The notes beneath the pieces were generated by a model that saw nothing but the letters and a program-made list of their open reading frames with translations, did no database searches and was not told the origin of the DNA. Both the position numbers and the translations under genes were made by a program. 64,000 nucleotides of DNA from Paenalkalicoccus suaedae (lineage in GTDB: Bacteria > Bacillota > Bacilli > Bacillales > Salisediminibacteriaceae), in assembly GCF_006965545.2 (NCBI RefSeq), contig NZ_CP041372.2:3534001-3598000 (forward strand). The letters run 5' to 3'. Below, in pieces: positions 47,392 through 55,755 of the stretch. The stretch's first letter is position 1, and the number at the start of each line of letters is the position of its first letter.

Positions 47392-49062
47392 TTACATGCG
47401 TTCTGGTGCTGTTACGCCGACGAGTCCGAGGGCGTTGATGAGTGTGATGCGGACTGCTTCGATGAGCGCAAGGCGCGCTTTCGTGAGTGCTTCGTCGTCT
47501 GTTAGTACTTTTTCTGCGTTATAGAAACTATGCAGCGCTGCTGCTAGTTCGTGAACGTAGTTGGTGATGCGGTGTGGTGCATGGTTTTTAGCTGCAGATG
47601 CTACTGCTTCAGGGAATTCGCCGATTTTCTTCATCAGCTCGAGATCCTTTTCTGCAGTTAGCAGAGATAGGTCTGCTTCGTTTGCATCTGGTTTTAGACC
47701 TTCTTCTTCTGCTGCGCGCAGCATGCTACAAATACGCGCGTGCGCATACTGTGAGTAGTACACTGGGTTTTCGTTTGACTGAGACTTGGCTAAGCCAAGG
47801 TCGAAGTCTAAGTGCGTTTCTGGCGCGCGCATCGCGAAGAAGTAACGCGTTGCGTCGATGCCGACTTCTTCCATAAGCTCGCGCATCGTAACGGCTTTAC
47901 CAGTACGCTTACTCATTTTTACCTTTTCGCCGTTTTCGAAGAGGTTTACCATCTGAATAATTTGTACCGTTAGCTGATCCTTATCGTAGCCAAGTGCTTG
48001 GATAGCAGCGCGCATACGTGGGATGTAGCCGTGGTGGTCTGCTCCCCATACGTTGATAAGCTCGCCAAACCCGCGGTTTAGCTTGTCTTTATGGTAGGCA
48101 ATGTCTGGCGTAAGATACGTATAAGATCCGTCACTCTTTACAAGAACCCGGTCCTTATCGTCGCCGTAAGTTGTGGAGCGGAACCAAGTTGCCCCTTCCT
48201 CTTCAAACGTTTCGCCACGAGTAGCAAGCTCCTCGAGCACTGGCGTGATTTTGTTGTTGTCGTAGAGCGATGTCTCGGAGAACCAGTTGTCGAAGTTGAC
48301 GCGGAAGTCGGCTAGGTCCTCTTTAAGTTTGTCGAGCTCGCGCTTTAGGCCGTACTCGCGGAAATAGGCGCGGCGCTCCTCTACATCAGCGTTCTTATAG
48401 CGGTCGCCGTGTTCGCTCGCGATTTCCTTGGCGAATCCGATAATATCTTGGCCATGGTAGCCGTCCTCTGGCATCTCGGCATCTTCGCCTAGCTCCTGCA
48501 GGTAGCGTGCTTCGAGCGAGAGTGTGAGGTTGTCGATCTGATTACCGGCGTCGTTGATATAGTATTCGCGCGCTACGTCGTAGCCTGCTTTTGATAAAAT
48601 GTGTGCAAGGGAATCCCCTACCGCTGCTCCACGTGCGTGGCCTAGGTGAAGTGTACCTGTTGGGTTCGCGGATACAAACTCGATTTGTACCTTTTTGCCT
48701 TCGCCTACGTTTGTGCTTCCGAAGTCTTCCTGCTGCTCAAGGACTGTTTTGACTATTTCGGACAGGTAGTCTTTTTTCATGAAGAAATTGATGAAGCCTG
48801 GTCCTGCGATATCGAGCTTTTCGATCGATGCTGCGTCGTAGTCAATGTTTGCTGCGATTTCTTCTGCAATGGCACGTGGTGCTTTTTTCGCTACGCGCGC
48901 AAGTTGCATCGCGAGGTTTGTTGCGAAGTCCCCGTGTGTTTTATCCTTTGGTGTCTCGATGACGATGGACGGAATTTCTTCTGCTGTTGCGAGCTCTGCT
49001 TTAACTGCGGCTTTTTCAAGCTGCTCTTTTAATCCGATTTTTAACTCTTCTACCTGACTCAT
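47392..49062 (-). CDS. argS: Arginyl-tRNA synthetase
   Basis: 556 aa class I synthetase. N-terminal Add1 domain (about 1-115), HIGH-type signature HLGH in [17 protein letters not shown] loop in [12 protein letters not shown], and a C-terminal DALR anticodon-binding domain ending with the LxxxGVxxPERM motif. Its ATG directly follows the ywiB stop (TAAATG). Its terminator is interrupted by an IS element. Confidence 0.97.
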   Translation of the reverse strand: MSQVEELKIGLKEQLEKAAVKAELATAEEIPSIVIETPKDKTHGDFATNLAMQLARVAKKAPRAIAEEIAANIDYDAASIEKLDIAGPGFINFFMKKDYLSEIVKTVLEQQEDFGSTNVGEGKKVQIEFVSANPTGTLHLGHARGAAVGDSLAHILSKAGYDVAREYYINDAGNQIDNLTLSLEARYLQELGEDAEMPEDGYHGQDIIGFAKEIASEHGDRYKNADVEERRAYFREYGLKRELDKLKEDLADFRVNFDNWFSETSLYDNNKITPVLEELATRGETFEEEGATWFRSTTYGDDKDRVLVKSDGSYTYLTPDIAYHKDKLNRGFGELINVWGADHHGYIPRMRAAIQALGYDKDQLTVQIIQMVNLFENGEKVKMSKRTGKAVTMRELMEEVGIDATRYFFAMRAPETHLDFDLGLAKSQSNENPVYYSQYAHARICSMLRAAEEEGLKPDANEADLSLLTAEKDLELMKKIGEFPEAVASAAKNHAPHRITNYVHELAAALHSFYNAEKVLTDDEALTKARLALIEAVRITLINALGLVGVTAPERM

Positions 49063-49500
49063 TTAGCTAGTCTCCTCCTTGAATGTTACCTTCATATGAT
49101 AGCGACCTGTTTGTGATCCTGATAGGACGAGGTCGTAGGTTAGCGTGATGTCCCCTGCCTGATCGTCTTCATTCCAATTATAAGAAACTTTTTTTGTGTC
49201 TGTTTCCATATGCATGGGTCCGTAAATGCTATTGTACATGCCTTCTGTTTTCGTACCTTCCACGAAGCGCTGATTCATGGTGACGGCGCCTTTTCGTTGC
49301 ACGGTCATGCGTCCGTCGCGAAGCTGGATGGTTTGGTTGGTGGATTCGGTCTCCTGCTCTTCGCGAGGCTCTTGAAACTTGAGCATTAAAAATTCGCCTT
49401 TGACAAATAGTTCGCCGATTGCGTCCATCGAGTGACGCTCGCTGCGTTTGCCGTCGCGAATCGTTGTTCTTACTTGTATCGTAATTGGTAGACCTGTCAT
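49063..49500 (-). CDS. ywiB: DUF1934 beta-barrel protein YwiB
   Basis: 145 aa calycin-like barrel protein of unknown role, conserved upstream of argS in Bacillus. Rich in beta strands (FLMLKFQEP, VSYNWNEDDQAGDITLTYDL, YHMKVTFKEE). Zero-base gap to argS indicates coupling. Confidence 0.88.
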   Translation of the reverse strand: MTGLPITIQVRTTIRDGKRSERHSMDAIGELFVKGEFLMLKFQEPREEQETESTNQTIQLRDGRMTVQRKGAVTMNQRFVEGTKTEGMYNSIYGPMHMETDTKKVSYNWNEDDQAGDITLTYDLVLSGSQTGRYHMKVTFKEETS

Positions 49501-49595
49501 TACGTATTCACCCGATCCTTTTGTGTCTATAACTTGTTTATTATAACGCCAGTTGTTGGTTTAGTTCAAGGTTTAAAGTGAGGGTTATGTACGGT

Positions 49596-49862
49596 GGAGA
49601 TCAAGGGATTAATTGCAAGGTCAAGGGCGGGCACCTTCGGCGCCCCTGCGCGGCGGCCGCAACTACCGGTGGTGCTTGCTCAACTATTTTGACTAGCCAA
49701 ACCAATGCCTAGTCAAAAGGATTTTCGCTTCACGGAGTTTTCCACGGGTAGTTCGCGCCCGCCGCTCCGGGTCGCCTTCGGTTACGGTTCGTTTGAAAAG
49801 TACAATACCTTCTATTTTGTTTGAGTTGACGAGGCGTTAGGGCGTTGCCTCGTTTTTTTGTG
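49596..49862 (+). repeat. Family A structured repeat
   Basis: The inner stem is TTTTGACTAG / CTAGTCAAAA, ten perfect pairs with different bases from other copies. Outer arms are of GGCGGCCGC/GCGCCCGCC type. Ends with CGAGGC…GCCTCGTTTTTT. Nothing else recognised to 50040. Confidence 0.88.
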
Positions 49863-50050
49863 ATGGTGAGTGTGCTGATAGATGGAGTTGTTGTGAAGTA
49901 TGTAGTCGAGGTATGCAATTCTTCTAAACATCAAAACCAAGCTAATAAAATCCACTTATCCAATCCTTTAATAGGATAATTCTGTTAAAATAGGGATAAG
50001 TTGATTTAATATACTTGTGAATTTTTTATCAAGGAGGCTGTTTATGAAAA

Positions 50051-50560
50051 ATGGAGCTTCAGGGTAAAAATCTTGCGGAGCTTCTTGCGAATCGTTTCAT
50101 TATGTTTAATCGATCGGACGAGCTTCTTATTGAACTAATGTGCTCGCAACTCTTTATTCGCTGGATAACTCCCTCCGATGACTTGCTCACCATACACGAT
50201 TATGGGTTCATCAAATTCGACTGGTCTGAAAATGATTTTGGTGAAAGTATCTTGTTATCTCAAACGCAACAAACACCAGATCCGCTTCCATATAGATTAA
50301 CAAATGACACCTCATCCCCAATCAGTGTAGATGTATCAACGTATTTTCCTAAAAGCAACTATGTAAAGCACGTCAGTGGACTAGGCTTTGAAACCGAGGG
50401 AGAGGAGTATGTGTACATCCTCCTTCTGGAAACAGAGAAAGAGTACATCTACATCGAAGGAGCACCAGGCTTAATGGAAATCCGTATTGCAACACAGGAA
50501 CTTGAAGTGGACGGATACTACCAAGTGATCTTTACAACAAAAGTAGAAGGAGACACTTGA
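50051..50560 (+). CDS. Hypothetical protein, first of a tandem pair
   Basis: 169 aa, acidic, no signal or membrane segment, no domain recognised. About one third or more identical to the next gene with shared segments DYGFIKFDW, TPDPLPY, LLLETEKEYI and VIFTTKVE. An ATG at 50044 lies closer to the AAGGAGG and opens an overlapping 7-codon frame (MKNGASG); ATG 50051 is 13 bases from the site. Confidence 0.7.
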   Translation: MELQGKNLAELLANRFIMFNRSDELLIELMCSQLFIRWITPSDDLLTIHDYGFIKFDWSENDFGESILLSQTQQTPDPLPYRLTNDTSSPISVDVSTYFPKSNYVKHVSGLGFETEGEEYVYILLLETEKEYIYIEGAPGLMEIRIATQELEVDGYYQVIFTTKVEGDT

Positions 50561-50608
50561 GCCACTAGCGTACATACTTTATTGACTTAATTTGTTGGAG
50601 GTGTGCAA

Positions 50609-51130
50609 ATGAAAAAAGAATGGCAATCACTGATGGATCTTAAAGGAAAGGATTTAACTCAAATTCTTGGAGATCGGTTTAACATGATCAACGATGCTAA
50701 TGAATTCCATTATCAAATAATGAATCAGCAATTCTACCTTTACTGGATCCTTCCATCTGATGACTGGTCGCATATAATTGACTATGGTTTTATTAAATTT
50801 GGCTGGGAAAACAATAATGACGGGGATCATATATTACTATCTAACCATCAAAAAACGCCAGGGCCTCTTCCTTACGAATTATCAGATAATCCTACATGGC
50901 CAATTAACGTACAAGCGTCGTCTATCTCTCCTAAAAGTCGATTAATTAAGAACGTCACAGGATATGGCTATGATAATGGCGACTTGTTCATCCTTCTCAT
51001 TGAAACGGAAGAAGAGTACATTTCTATAGTTGGAAATCCAGTCTTACTTGTTCAAATCGCAGATCATGAAACAAAAACTCCTGAACATTTAAACGTTATC
51101 TTTACAACAAAAGTAGAAGAAGGCACCTGA
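50609..51130 (+). CDS. Hypothetical protein, second of a tandem pair
   Basis: 173 aa paralogue of the preceding gene (DYGFIKFGW, TPGPLPYEL, LLIETEEEYIS, VIFTTKVEEGT). TTGGAGGTG precedes the ATG at 50609. Strong conservation of aromatic and acidic residues suggests both are maintained. Could be a small immunity-type or cytosolic adaptor protein; no evidence decides. Confidence 0.72.
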   Translation: MKKEWQSLMDLKGKDLTQILGDRFNMINDANEFHYQIMNQQFYLYWILPSDDWSHIIDYGFIKFGWENNNDGDHILLSNHQKTPGPLPYELSDNPTWPINVQASSISPKSRLIKNVTGYGYDNGDLFILLIETEEEYISIVGNPVLLVQIADHETKTPEHLNVIFTTKVEEGT

Positions 51131-51213
51131 GTTAGGTGATTCAGCCTTTCTGAGTAGAGAACCTTCCGTTCTTCAAGCTTTTTGTTCTCTCCCACCGAAT
51201 TAGAAGCTCCAAA

Positions 51214-51380
51214 GCAGGCAGACTCGGAAGGCATTCGGAGACAATCCGTAGGAATAGGCTGTGGATGAGACCCCACAGGAAGGCGCTTAGGAAGAGACGA
51301 CAGTCGACTCCTGCCTTCTGAGGAGGCTCAGACACAGACCCTACGGATGTCGTAGAGTGCCTGCAGAGCTGACTGCTCTT
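51214..51380 (+). repeat. Family B palindromic element
   Basis: Arms AATCCGTAGG and CCTACGGAT. Followed by family C units with CTAGTT at 51411-51550. Confidence 0.85.
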
Positions 51381-51554
51381 ACCTAATAATAAAAGTCACC
51401 TTCACTAAACTAGTTAGCACTAGAGCATTCAAAAGCTCGAAGAGCTGATCTAACTAGTTGGCACTTCATAAAAGTAGCTCGAAGAGCTGCTCTGAAACTA
51501 GTTGGCACTTTAGTAACATGCCCTAATCTAATTGGCACTTCAGCAATTAGCTTC

Positions 51555-51589
51555 AAAAAAAAGAAGGCAACGCCTTCTAAAGCGTTACC
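51555..51589 (-). terminator. Terminator of speB
   Basis: On the minus strand GGTAACGC-(8)-GCGTTGCC, then TTCTTTTTTTT. Confidence 0.85.
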
Positions 51590-51604
51590 CCCTTTCATCA
51601 AAGC

Positions 51605-52480
51605 TTATTTACCTGTAAATCCTAGCATCATCTCCCGAATGAACTTGGATGCTGCAATGGATGTTTTTTCTGAATGGTCGTAGACTGGTGCTACTTCGAC
51701 GAGATCACAGCCGATAACGTTTACGTCAGAGCCTGCAATCGCATGGATTGCTTCTAAAAGCTCCTTCGAAGAAATACCGCCTGCTTCTGCTGTGCCTGTA
51801 CCTGGTGCATAGGCTGGATCTAGTACGTCAATGTCAATTGTAACGTAGACGTTACGCCCTGCTAATGTCGGCAGGATTTTCTTAAGTGGCTCAGCGACCT
51901 CGAACTTGCTCATATGCATGCCGGATTCCTTGGCAAACTGGAACTCCTCGCGCATGCCAGAGCGAATGCCGAATGAGTAGACGTTCTCGGCACCTAAAAG
52001 GTCACATGATTTACGTACTGGCGTGGAGTGAGAAAGTACTTCTCCTTCGTACTCTTCGCGCAGGTCTGCGTGTGCATCAATGTGAATGATAGCAAGGTCA
52101 TTGTACTTTTTGTGCGCTGCTTTAATAACCGGCCACGTGACGAGGTGCTCTCCACCTAACCCGACAGGAAACTTGCCATCCGCAAACAGCTGATCTAACA
52201 GCTGTTCAATCATGTCAAGGCTTCGACCCGCGTTTCCAAACGGAAGCATCATGTCGCCAGCATCGTGCACGCGTAGCTCCTCTAAATGACGGTCGAGGTA
52301 GACGCTGTACTCCTCAAGGCCGATCGATGCTTCGCGGATGCGATTTGGGCCAAAGCGCGAGCCTGGGCGGAAGCTTACCGTGTAGTCCATCGGCATGCCG
52401 TACATGACGATTTCTGCGTCGTCGTAGCTTTTATCGGCCATAATAAATTTGCGGCCAGAATATCCTTCATCAAAAAACAT
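51605..52480 (-). CDS. speB: Agmatinase
   Basis: 291 aa ureohydrolase producing putrescine from agmatine. Manganese-binding motifs GGEHL, IHIDAHADLR and TIDIDVLDPAYAPG are all present. RPGSRFGPNRIREASIGLEEYS is typical of Bacillus SpeB. Three bases separate it from speE, so putrescine and spermidine synthesis are in one operon. Confidence 0.97.
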   Translation of the reverse strand: MFFDEGYSGRKFIMADKSYDDAEIVMYGMPMDYTVSFRPGSRFGPNRIREASIGLEEYSVYLDRHLEELRVHDAGDMMLPFGNAGRSLDMIEQLLDQLFADGKFPVGLGGEHLVTWPVIKAAHKKYNDLAIIHIDAHADLREEYEGEVLSHSTPVRKSCDLLGAENVYSFGIRSGMREEFQFAKESGMHMSKFEVAEPLKKILPTLAGRNVYVTIDIDVLDPAYAPGTGTAEAGGISSKELLEAIHAIAGSDVNVIGCDLVEVAPVYDHSEKTSIAASKFIREMMLGFTGK

Positions 52481-52483
52481 CGC

Positions 52484-53317
52484 TTATTCTCCCTTCGTCA
52501 AGTCCTGGACAAACTTCGGAAGTGCAAACGCCGCGCGGTGGATGTCCTTTGTGTAGTACTTCGTGTCAAGCTCGTGGAAGCGATCCTCTGCAACCTCTAG
52601 TGGATCGTGCTTCTTTGATCCGATCGTGAACGTCCATAGTCCGCTTGGGTACGTCGGGATGTTTGCTGTGTAAAGACGCGTGATCGGGAATGTTTGAGAA
52701 ACATCGCGGAAGGCGTTCTTAATAAGATCCTGGTGGAACCAAGGGTTGTCCGTCTGTGCAACAAAGACGCCGTCCTCTTTAAGTGCCTTCGAAATGCCTT
52801 CATAAAAGCCTTTTGTGAATAGGTTTACCGCAGGTCCAACTGGCTCTGTGGAGTCAACCATGATCACGTCGTACTTATTCTCACTTTTCGCAATGTGCAT
52901 AAAGCCGTCGTCCACCTGCACATCCACGCGTGGATCCTCAAGCTTGCCTGCAATCGATGGCAGGTACTGCTTCGAATACTCAATAACCTTGCCGTCGATC
53001 TCGACAAGCGTTGCTGTCTTCACTTCAGGGTGCTTTAAGATTTCGCGAATAACGCCACCATCTCCGCCACCTACAACAAGCACGTGCTCAGGATTTGGAT
53101 GCGTATGAAGTGGCACGTGTGCCACCATTTCGTGATACACAAACTCATCCTTCTCCGTCGTCATAACCATGCCGTCAAGAAGAAGCATGTTACCGAATTC
53201 CTCTGTCTCGACCATATCAAGCTGCTGGAATTCCGTCTTCTCACTTACATATGTGCGCTTAATCTTCGCCGTGATGCCGAAGTTTTCCGTCTGTTTTTCT
53301 GTAAACCAAATACTCAT
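52484..53317 (-). CDS. speE: Spermidine synthase
   Basis: 277 aa aminopropyltransferase. SAM-type nucleotide loop [14 protein letters not shown], acidic active-site residues in [11 protein letters not shown], and the N-terminal beta domain ([20 protein letters not shown]). First gene of speE-speB. A weak TTGCAT-17-TACTTT promoter is possible upstream. Confidence 0.97.
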   Translation of the reverse strand: MSIWFTEKQTENFGITAKIKRTYVSEKTEFQQLDMVETEEFGNMLLLDGMVMTTEKDEFVYHEMVAHVPLHTHPNPEHVLVVGGGDGGVIREILKHPEVKTATLVEIDGKVIEYSKQYLPSIAGKLEDPRVDVQVDDGFMHIAKSENKYDVIMVDSTEPVGPAVNLFTKGFYEGISKALKEDGVFVAQTDNPWFHQDLIKNAFRDVSQTFPITRLYTANIPTYPSGLWTFTIGSKKHDPLEVAEDRFHELDTKYYTKDIHRAAFALPKFVQDLTKGE

Positions 53318-53498
53318 CTATCCTTCACCTCATCATTAGGGTTGGGTGCTTTTTCACCTACCTTCTAAAAGTACAGAAAATCGGGGAAACATGCAATCGA
53401 AAAAAGGGAGCATTTTTGTATTACTTTGGCTATTCTTTGAAGTTGTTATAAAGCTTCCTATCGATCTGCCGATATATAAGAAAAAAGAGGAGCTGACG

Positions 53499-54077
53499 AT
53501 GGTGGAAATTTCACGATTTTCTCAACCAGTCGCAAAGCCAGTCAAGCCACAGTCGCAGGATAACGCCACGAAGAAGGAAGCACCTGTCGAGAAGCCAAAG
53601 ACCGAAGAATACGTGCCGTCCGCGCGGCCGAACGTGAAGGAAATGACGCCGGAGGAGCGCGACAATTACATTAGCAATCTCCGCAAACAGTCGGAGCAAC
53701 ACTTTGAGAGCCTTAAAAACCTCGTGAAAAAGATGCTCGAAAAGCAGGGACTCAGCTATCAGGACTTTGTCGATGGCAACGTCGATTTTGATAAGATCGA
53801 AGTCGATGACGAAACTCGCGCAGAGGCTGCAGCAGCCATTGCAGACGACGGACCCCTTGGCGCAGAAGCAACAAGTGAGCGCATCGTCAACTTCGCGATC
53901 GCCTTATCAGGAGGCGACGTCGAAAAGCTAGGCATCCTCCGAGGCGCAATCGACGACGGCTTTAAAGCCGTCAAAGACATCTTCGGCGAGCTTCCCGAGG
54001 TATCAAAGAAGACGTACGACTTGATTCAAGAGAAGTTAAACGCGTGGGAGAAGGCACAAAAAGAACCAGCAGAGTGA
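53499..54077 (+). CDS. Conserved hypothetical protein
   Basis: 192 aa soluble, strongly charged. A low-complexity proline/lysine N-terminus (about 1-45) precedes a helical domain (RDNYISNLRKQSEQHFESLK; GPLGAEATSERIVNFAIALS; ILRGAIDDGFKAVKDIFGEL). The C-terminal domain resembles DUF5610-type proteins; no function can be given. ATG at 53499 is chosen for GAGGAG 7 bases upstream. Divergent from speE. Confidence 0.75.
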   Translation: MVEISRFSQPVAKPVKPQSQDNATKKEAPVEKPKTEEYVPSARPNVKEMTPEERDNYISNLRKQSEQHFESLKNLVKKMLEKQGLSYQDFVDGNVDFDKIEVDDETRAEAAAAIADDGPLGAEATSERIVNFAIALSGGDVEKLGILRGAIDDGFKAVKDIFGELPEVSKKTYDLIQEKLNAWEKAQKEPAE

Positions 54078-54089
54078 TGCTGGTTCTTT
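54057..54089 (+). terminator. Terminator of the preceding gene
   Basis: AAAGAACCAGCA-GAGTGA-TGCTGGTTCTTT, overlapping the last codons and stop. Confidence 0.8.
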
Positions 54090-54096
54090 CTGTGTC

Positions 54097-54290
54097 TTAC
54101 TTCTCTCTCTTTGCGTGTTACTTCTGGTAGTTTCCGTTCTACTTCTTCCGTTTTGCGTACTACTTCTCCACATTTCTAACTTACTTCTTTTTTGCGAGTT
54201 ACTTGAACCAAATTCCGTGCTGTTTCCCGACCGTTCCGCGTTAGTTCTAGCAACTTCCGTGTTACTTCTATACATTTGTGCATTACTTCT
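54097..54290. repeat. Family E phased array, TTACTTCT core at 21-bp steps
   Basis: Ten cores (TTACTTCT or close) start at 54097, 54118, 54139, 54160, 54181, 54199, 54220, 54241, 54262 and 54283. Steps are 21 bp except one of 18. Because 21 is a multiple of three it yields long spurious reading frames with heptad repeats. Confidence 0.9.
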
Positions 54291-54371
54291 TTTGAGCGTA
54301 GAAGCTCACACCTGATGCCGCTACTTAACAGGGCTCTTTTTATATGTATACCGTTCATTTTCCATAACAAA

Positions 54372-55151
54372 TCATCCCCGCACCTTCACCAGCTTTTCAT
54401 AAAGATTAAGCTGCGATGCCGATGCAAATACGGCATAGGCAAGGATGATAAGCGGAATAGAGAAGATGGTTAAATTGAATGCACCGATCCAATCGATCGC
54501 AGCAGGGATCCAAAAAGTAGCTGTTATAAATATAAGGTGCACTACAATAACTTGCATAATCGCTGCATGCACCTCAGACGTACTTTCTCTTAAATATTGT
54601 CGTGCACGCTTTCCGCTGCTCAACGTATCCTCGTCGTCCAACACTACCGTAAACTCCCAGAATACAAGCAATATTCGGATAGCAAAAAATATCACTACAA
54701 CGACAATTCCTAGCATTCCTCCGGCGATAGCCCCACCTATCAAAATTAACACAAAGACTGCTTCCACACCAATCATGGGGAGAAAATACCGTTTCACTCC
54801 CTCCGCAAAAACTGCTGTACTAGAACGATTCGCCCCTTCACGACGAACAGTCTCATCTAATAAATACACATAACCAGCGTTTACAAATGCCTTGCTCACT
54901 AATGAAAAAATCAGAAACACTCCTATTAATATAAGGTTGCCAAATTGGGCTAATGCTTCTCCTATATTTCCATACAAACCGACAAGTGAAGGCGTAACAG
55001 GTTGTATAGTCACCGCAAATTGAAATGGATAGCCTACCGAATAAGAGCTAGAGAAAATAGAAATTAAGACAAAGAATAAAAACAGATCAATTATTAGCGG
55101 AACAGCAACAAGATCCGGACTCCGCTTAAGCTTATCAAAAGGAAAATTCAT
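54372..55151 (-). CDS. Multi-pass membrane protein, DUF975-like
   Basis: 259 aa with about six hydrophobic helices (near 16-40, 70-95, 120-150, 155-175, 205-225, 230-250) and a conserved amphipathic loop. Resembles the glycerophosphodiester phosphodiesterase membrane-domain/DUF975 group of Bacillus; function unknown. ATG at 55151 has AAAGGGTGAG upstream. Confidence 0.7.
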   Translation of the reverse strand: MNFPFDKLKRSPDLVAVPLIIDLFLFFVLISIFSSSYSVGYPFQFAVTIQPVTPSLVGLYGNIGEALAQFGNLILIGVFLIFSLVSKAFVNAGYVYLLDETVRREGANRSSTAVFAEGVKRYFLPMIGVEAVFVLILIGGAIAGGMLGIVVVVIFFAIRILLVFWEFTVVLDDEDTLSSGKRARQYLRESTSEVHAAIMQVIVVHLIFITATFWIPAAIDWIGAFNLTIFSIPLIILAYAVFASASQLNLYEKLVKVRG

Positions 55152-55431
55152 ATGACTCACTCACCCTTTCCATTTAAGTAAGCATATCTCATTTCCAATA
55201 AAGTTACTATTCAATTAGAAAACTCACGCGACCATCAAACTGAAACTTCCTCAACACCCTTACAAGTTAGTACTTACTAAGCCATTTTTATTAACTTACT
55301 CGTAGAGCTGATCTTAATTCCCTCAACCTTCAGCAAAGTTTAGATCTAGGTCTTGGTCTTGGTCTTGGTCTTGGTCTTGCACTTGACCTCACCTAATCTT
55401 AGCTTTTGCCCTTCCTTTAAAGAAGCTCTAG
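55152..55431. other. Intergenic with hexamer repeat
   Basis: GGTCTT is repeated five times at 55349-55378 and is followed by GCACTTGACCTC, which recalls the inverted AAGGTCAAG start of family A. Nothing else recognised. Confidence 0.5.
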
Positions 55432-55600
55432 AGCTGGCAGACTCGGAGGATGCCCGGAGACAATTAGTAGGAATAGGATGGAGCTGAGACCACGCAGGAA
55501 GGCGCTTAGAGGGAGACGGCAGTCGACCTCTGCCGACGAGTAGGCTCAGATTCAGACCCTACTAATGTCGTAGGGTATTCGCAGAGCTGACAGCTCCTAC
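55432..55600 (+). repeat. Family B palindromic element
   Basis: Arms ATTAGTAGG and CCTACTAAT, with family C units to 55685. Confidence 0.85.
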
Positions 55601-55705
55601 ACCTATGAAGTTAGAAGAACTGAACGAATCTAGTTAGCACTTAAGCAAACAAGCTCGAAGAGCTGCACCAAGCTAGTTGGCACTTCATTAACCAACGGGC
55701 TTTGT

Positions 55706-55735
55706 GAATAACTCTTTCCCTCCTTACCCATACTA
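55706..55735 (+). promoter_or_regulatory. Sigma-G-type promoter of pbpG
   Basis: GAATA (55706-55710), exactly 18 bases, CATACTA (55729-55735): fits the sigma-F/G pattern GHATR-N18-CATnHTA. Transcription would start just before AAGGAGGG, giving a leader of about 15 bases. Confidence 0.75.
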
Positions 55736-55755
55736 TCCCTAAGGAGGGAATCTCT

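Noticed and set aside
55717-55749. Perfect inverted repeat TCCCTCCTTA / TAAGGAGGGA that would hide the pbpG ribosome site
   Set aside because: The left arm lies between the −35 and −10 of the sigma-G-type promoter and so is not in the predicted mRNA; a sequestering RNA hairpin is unlikely unless another promoter exists upstream.
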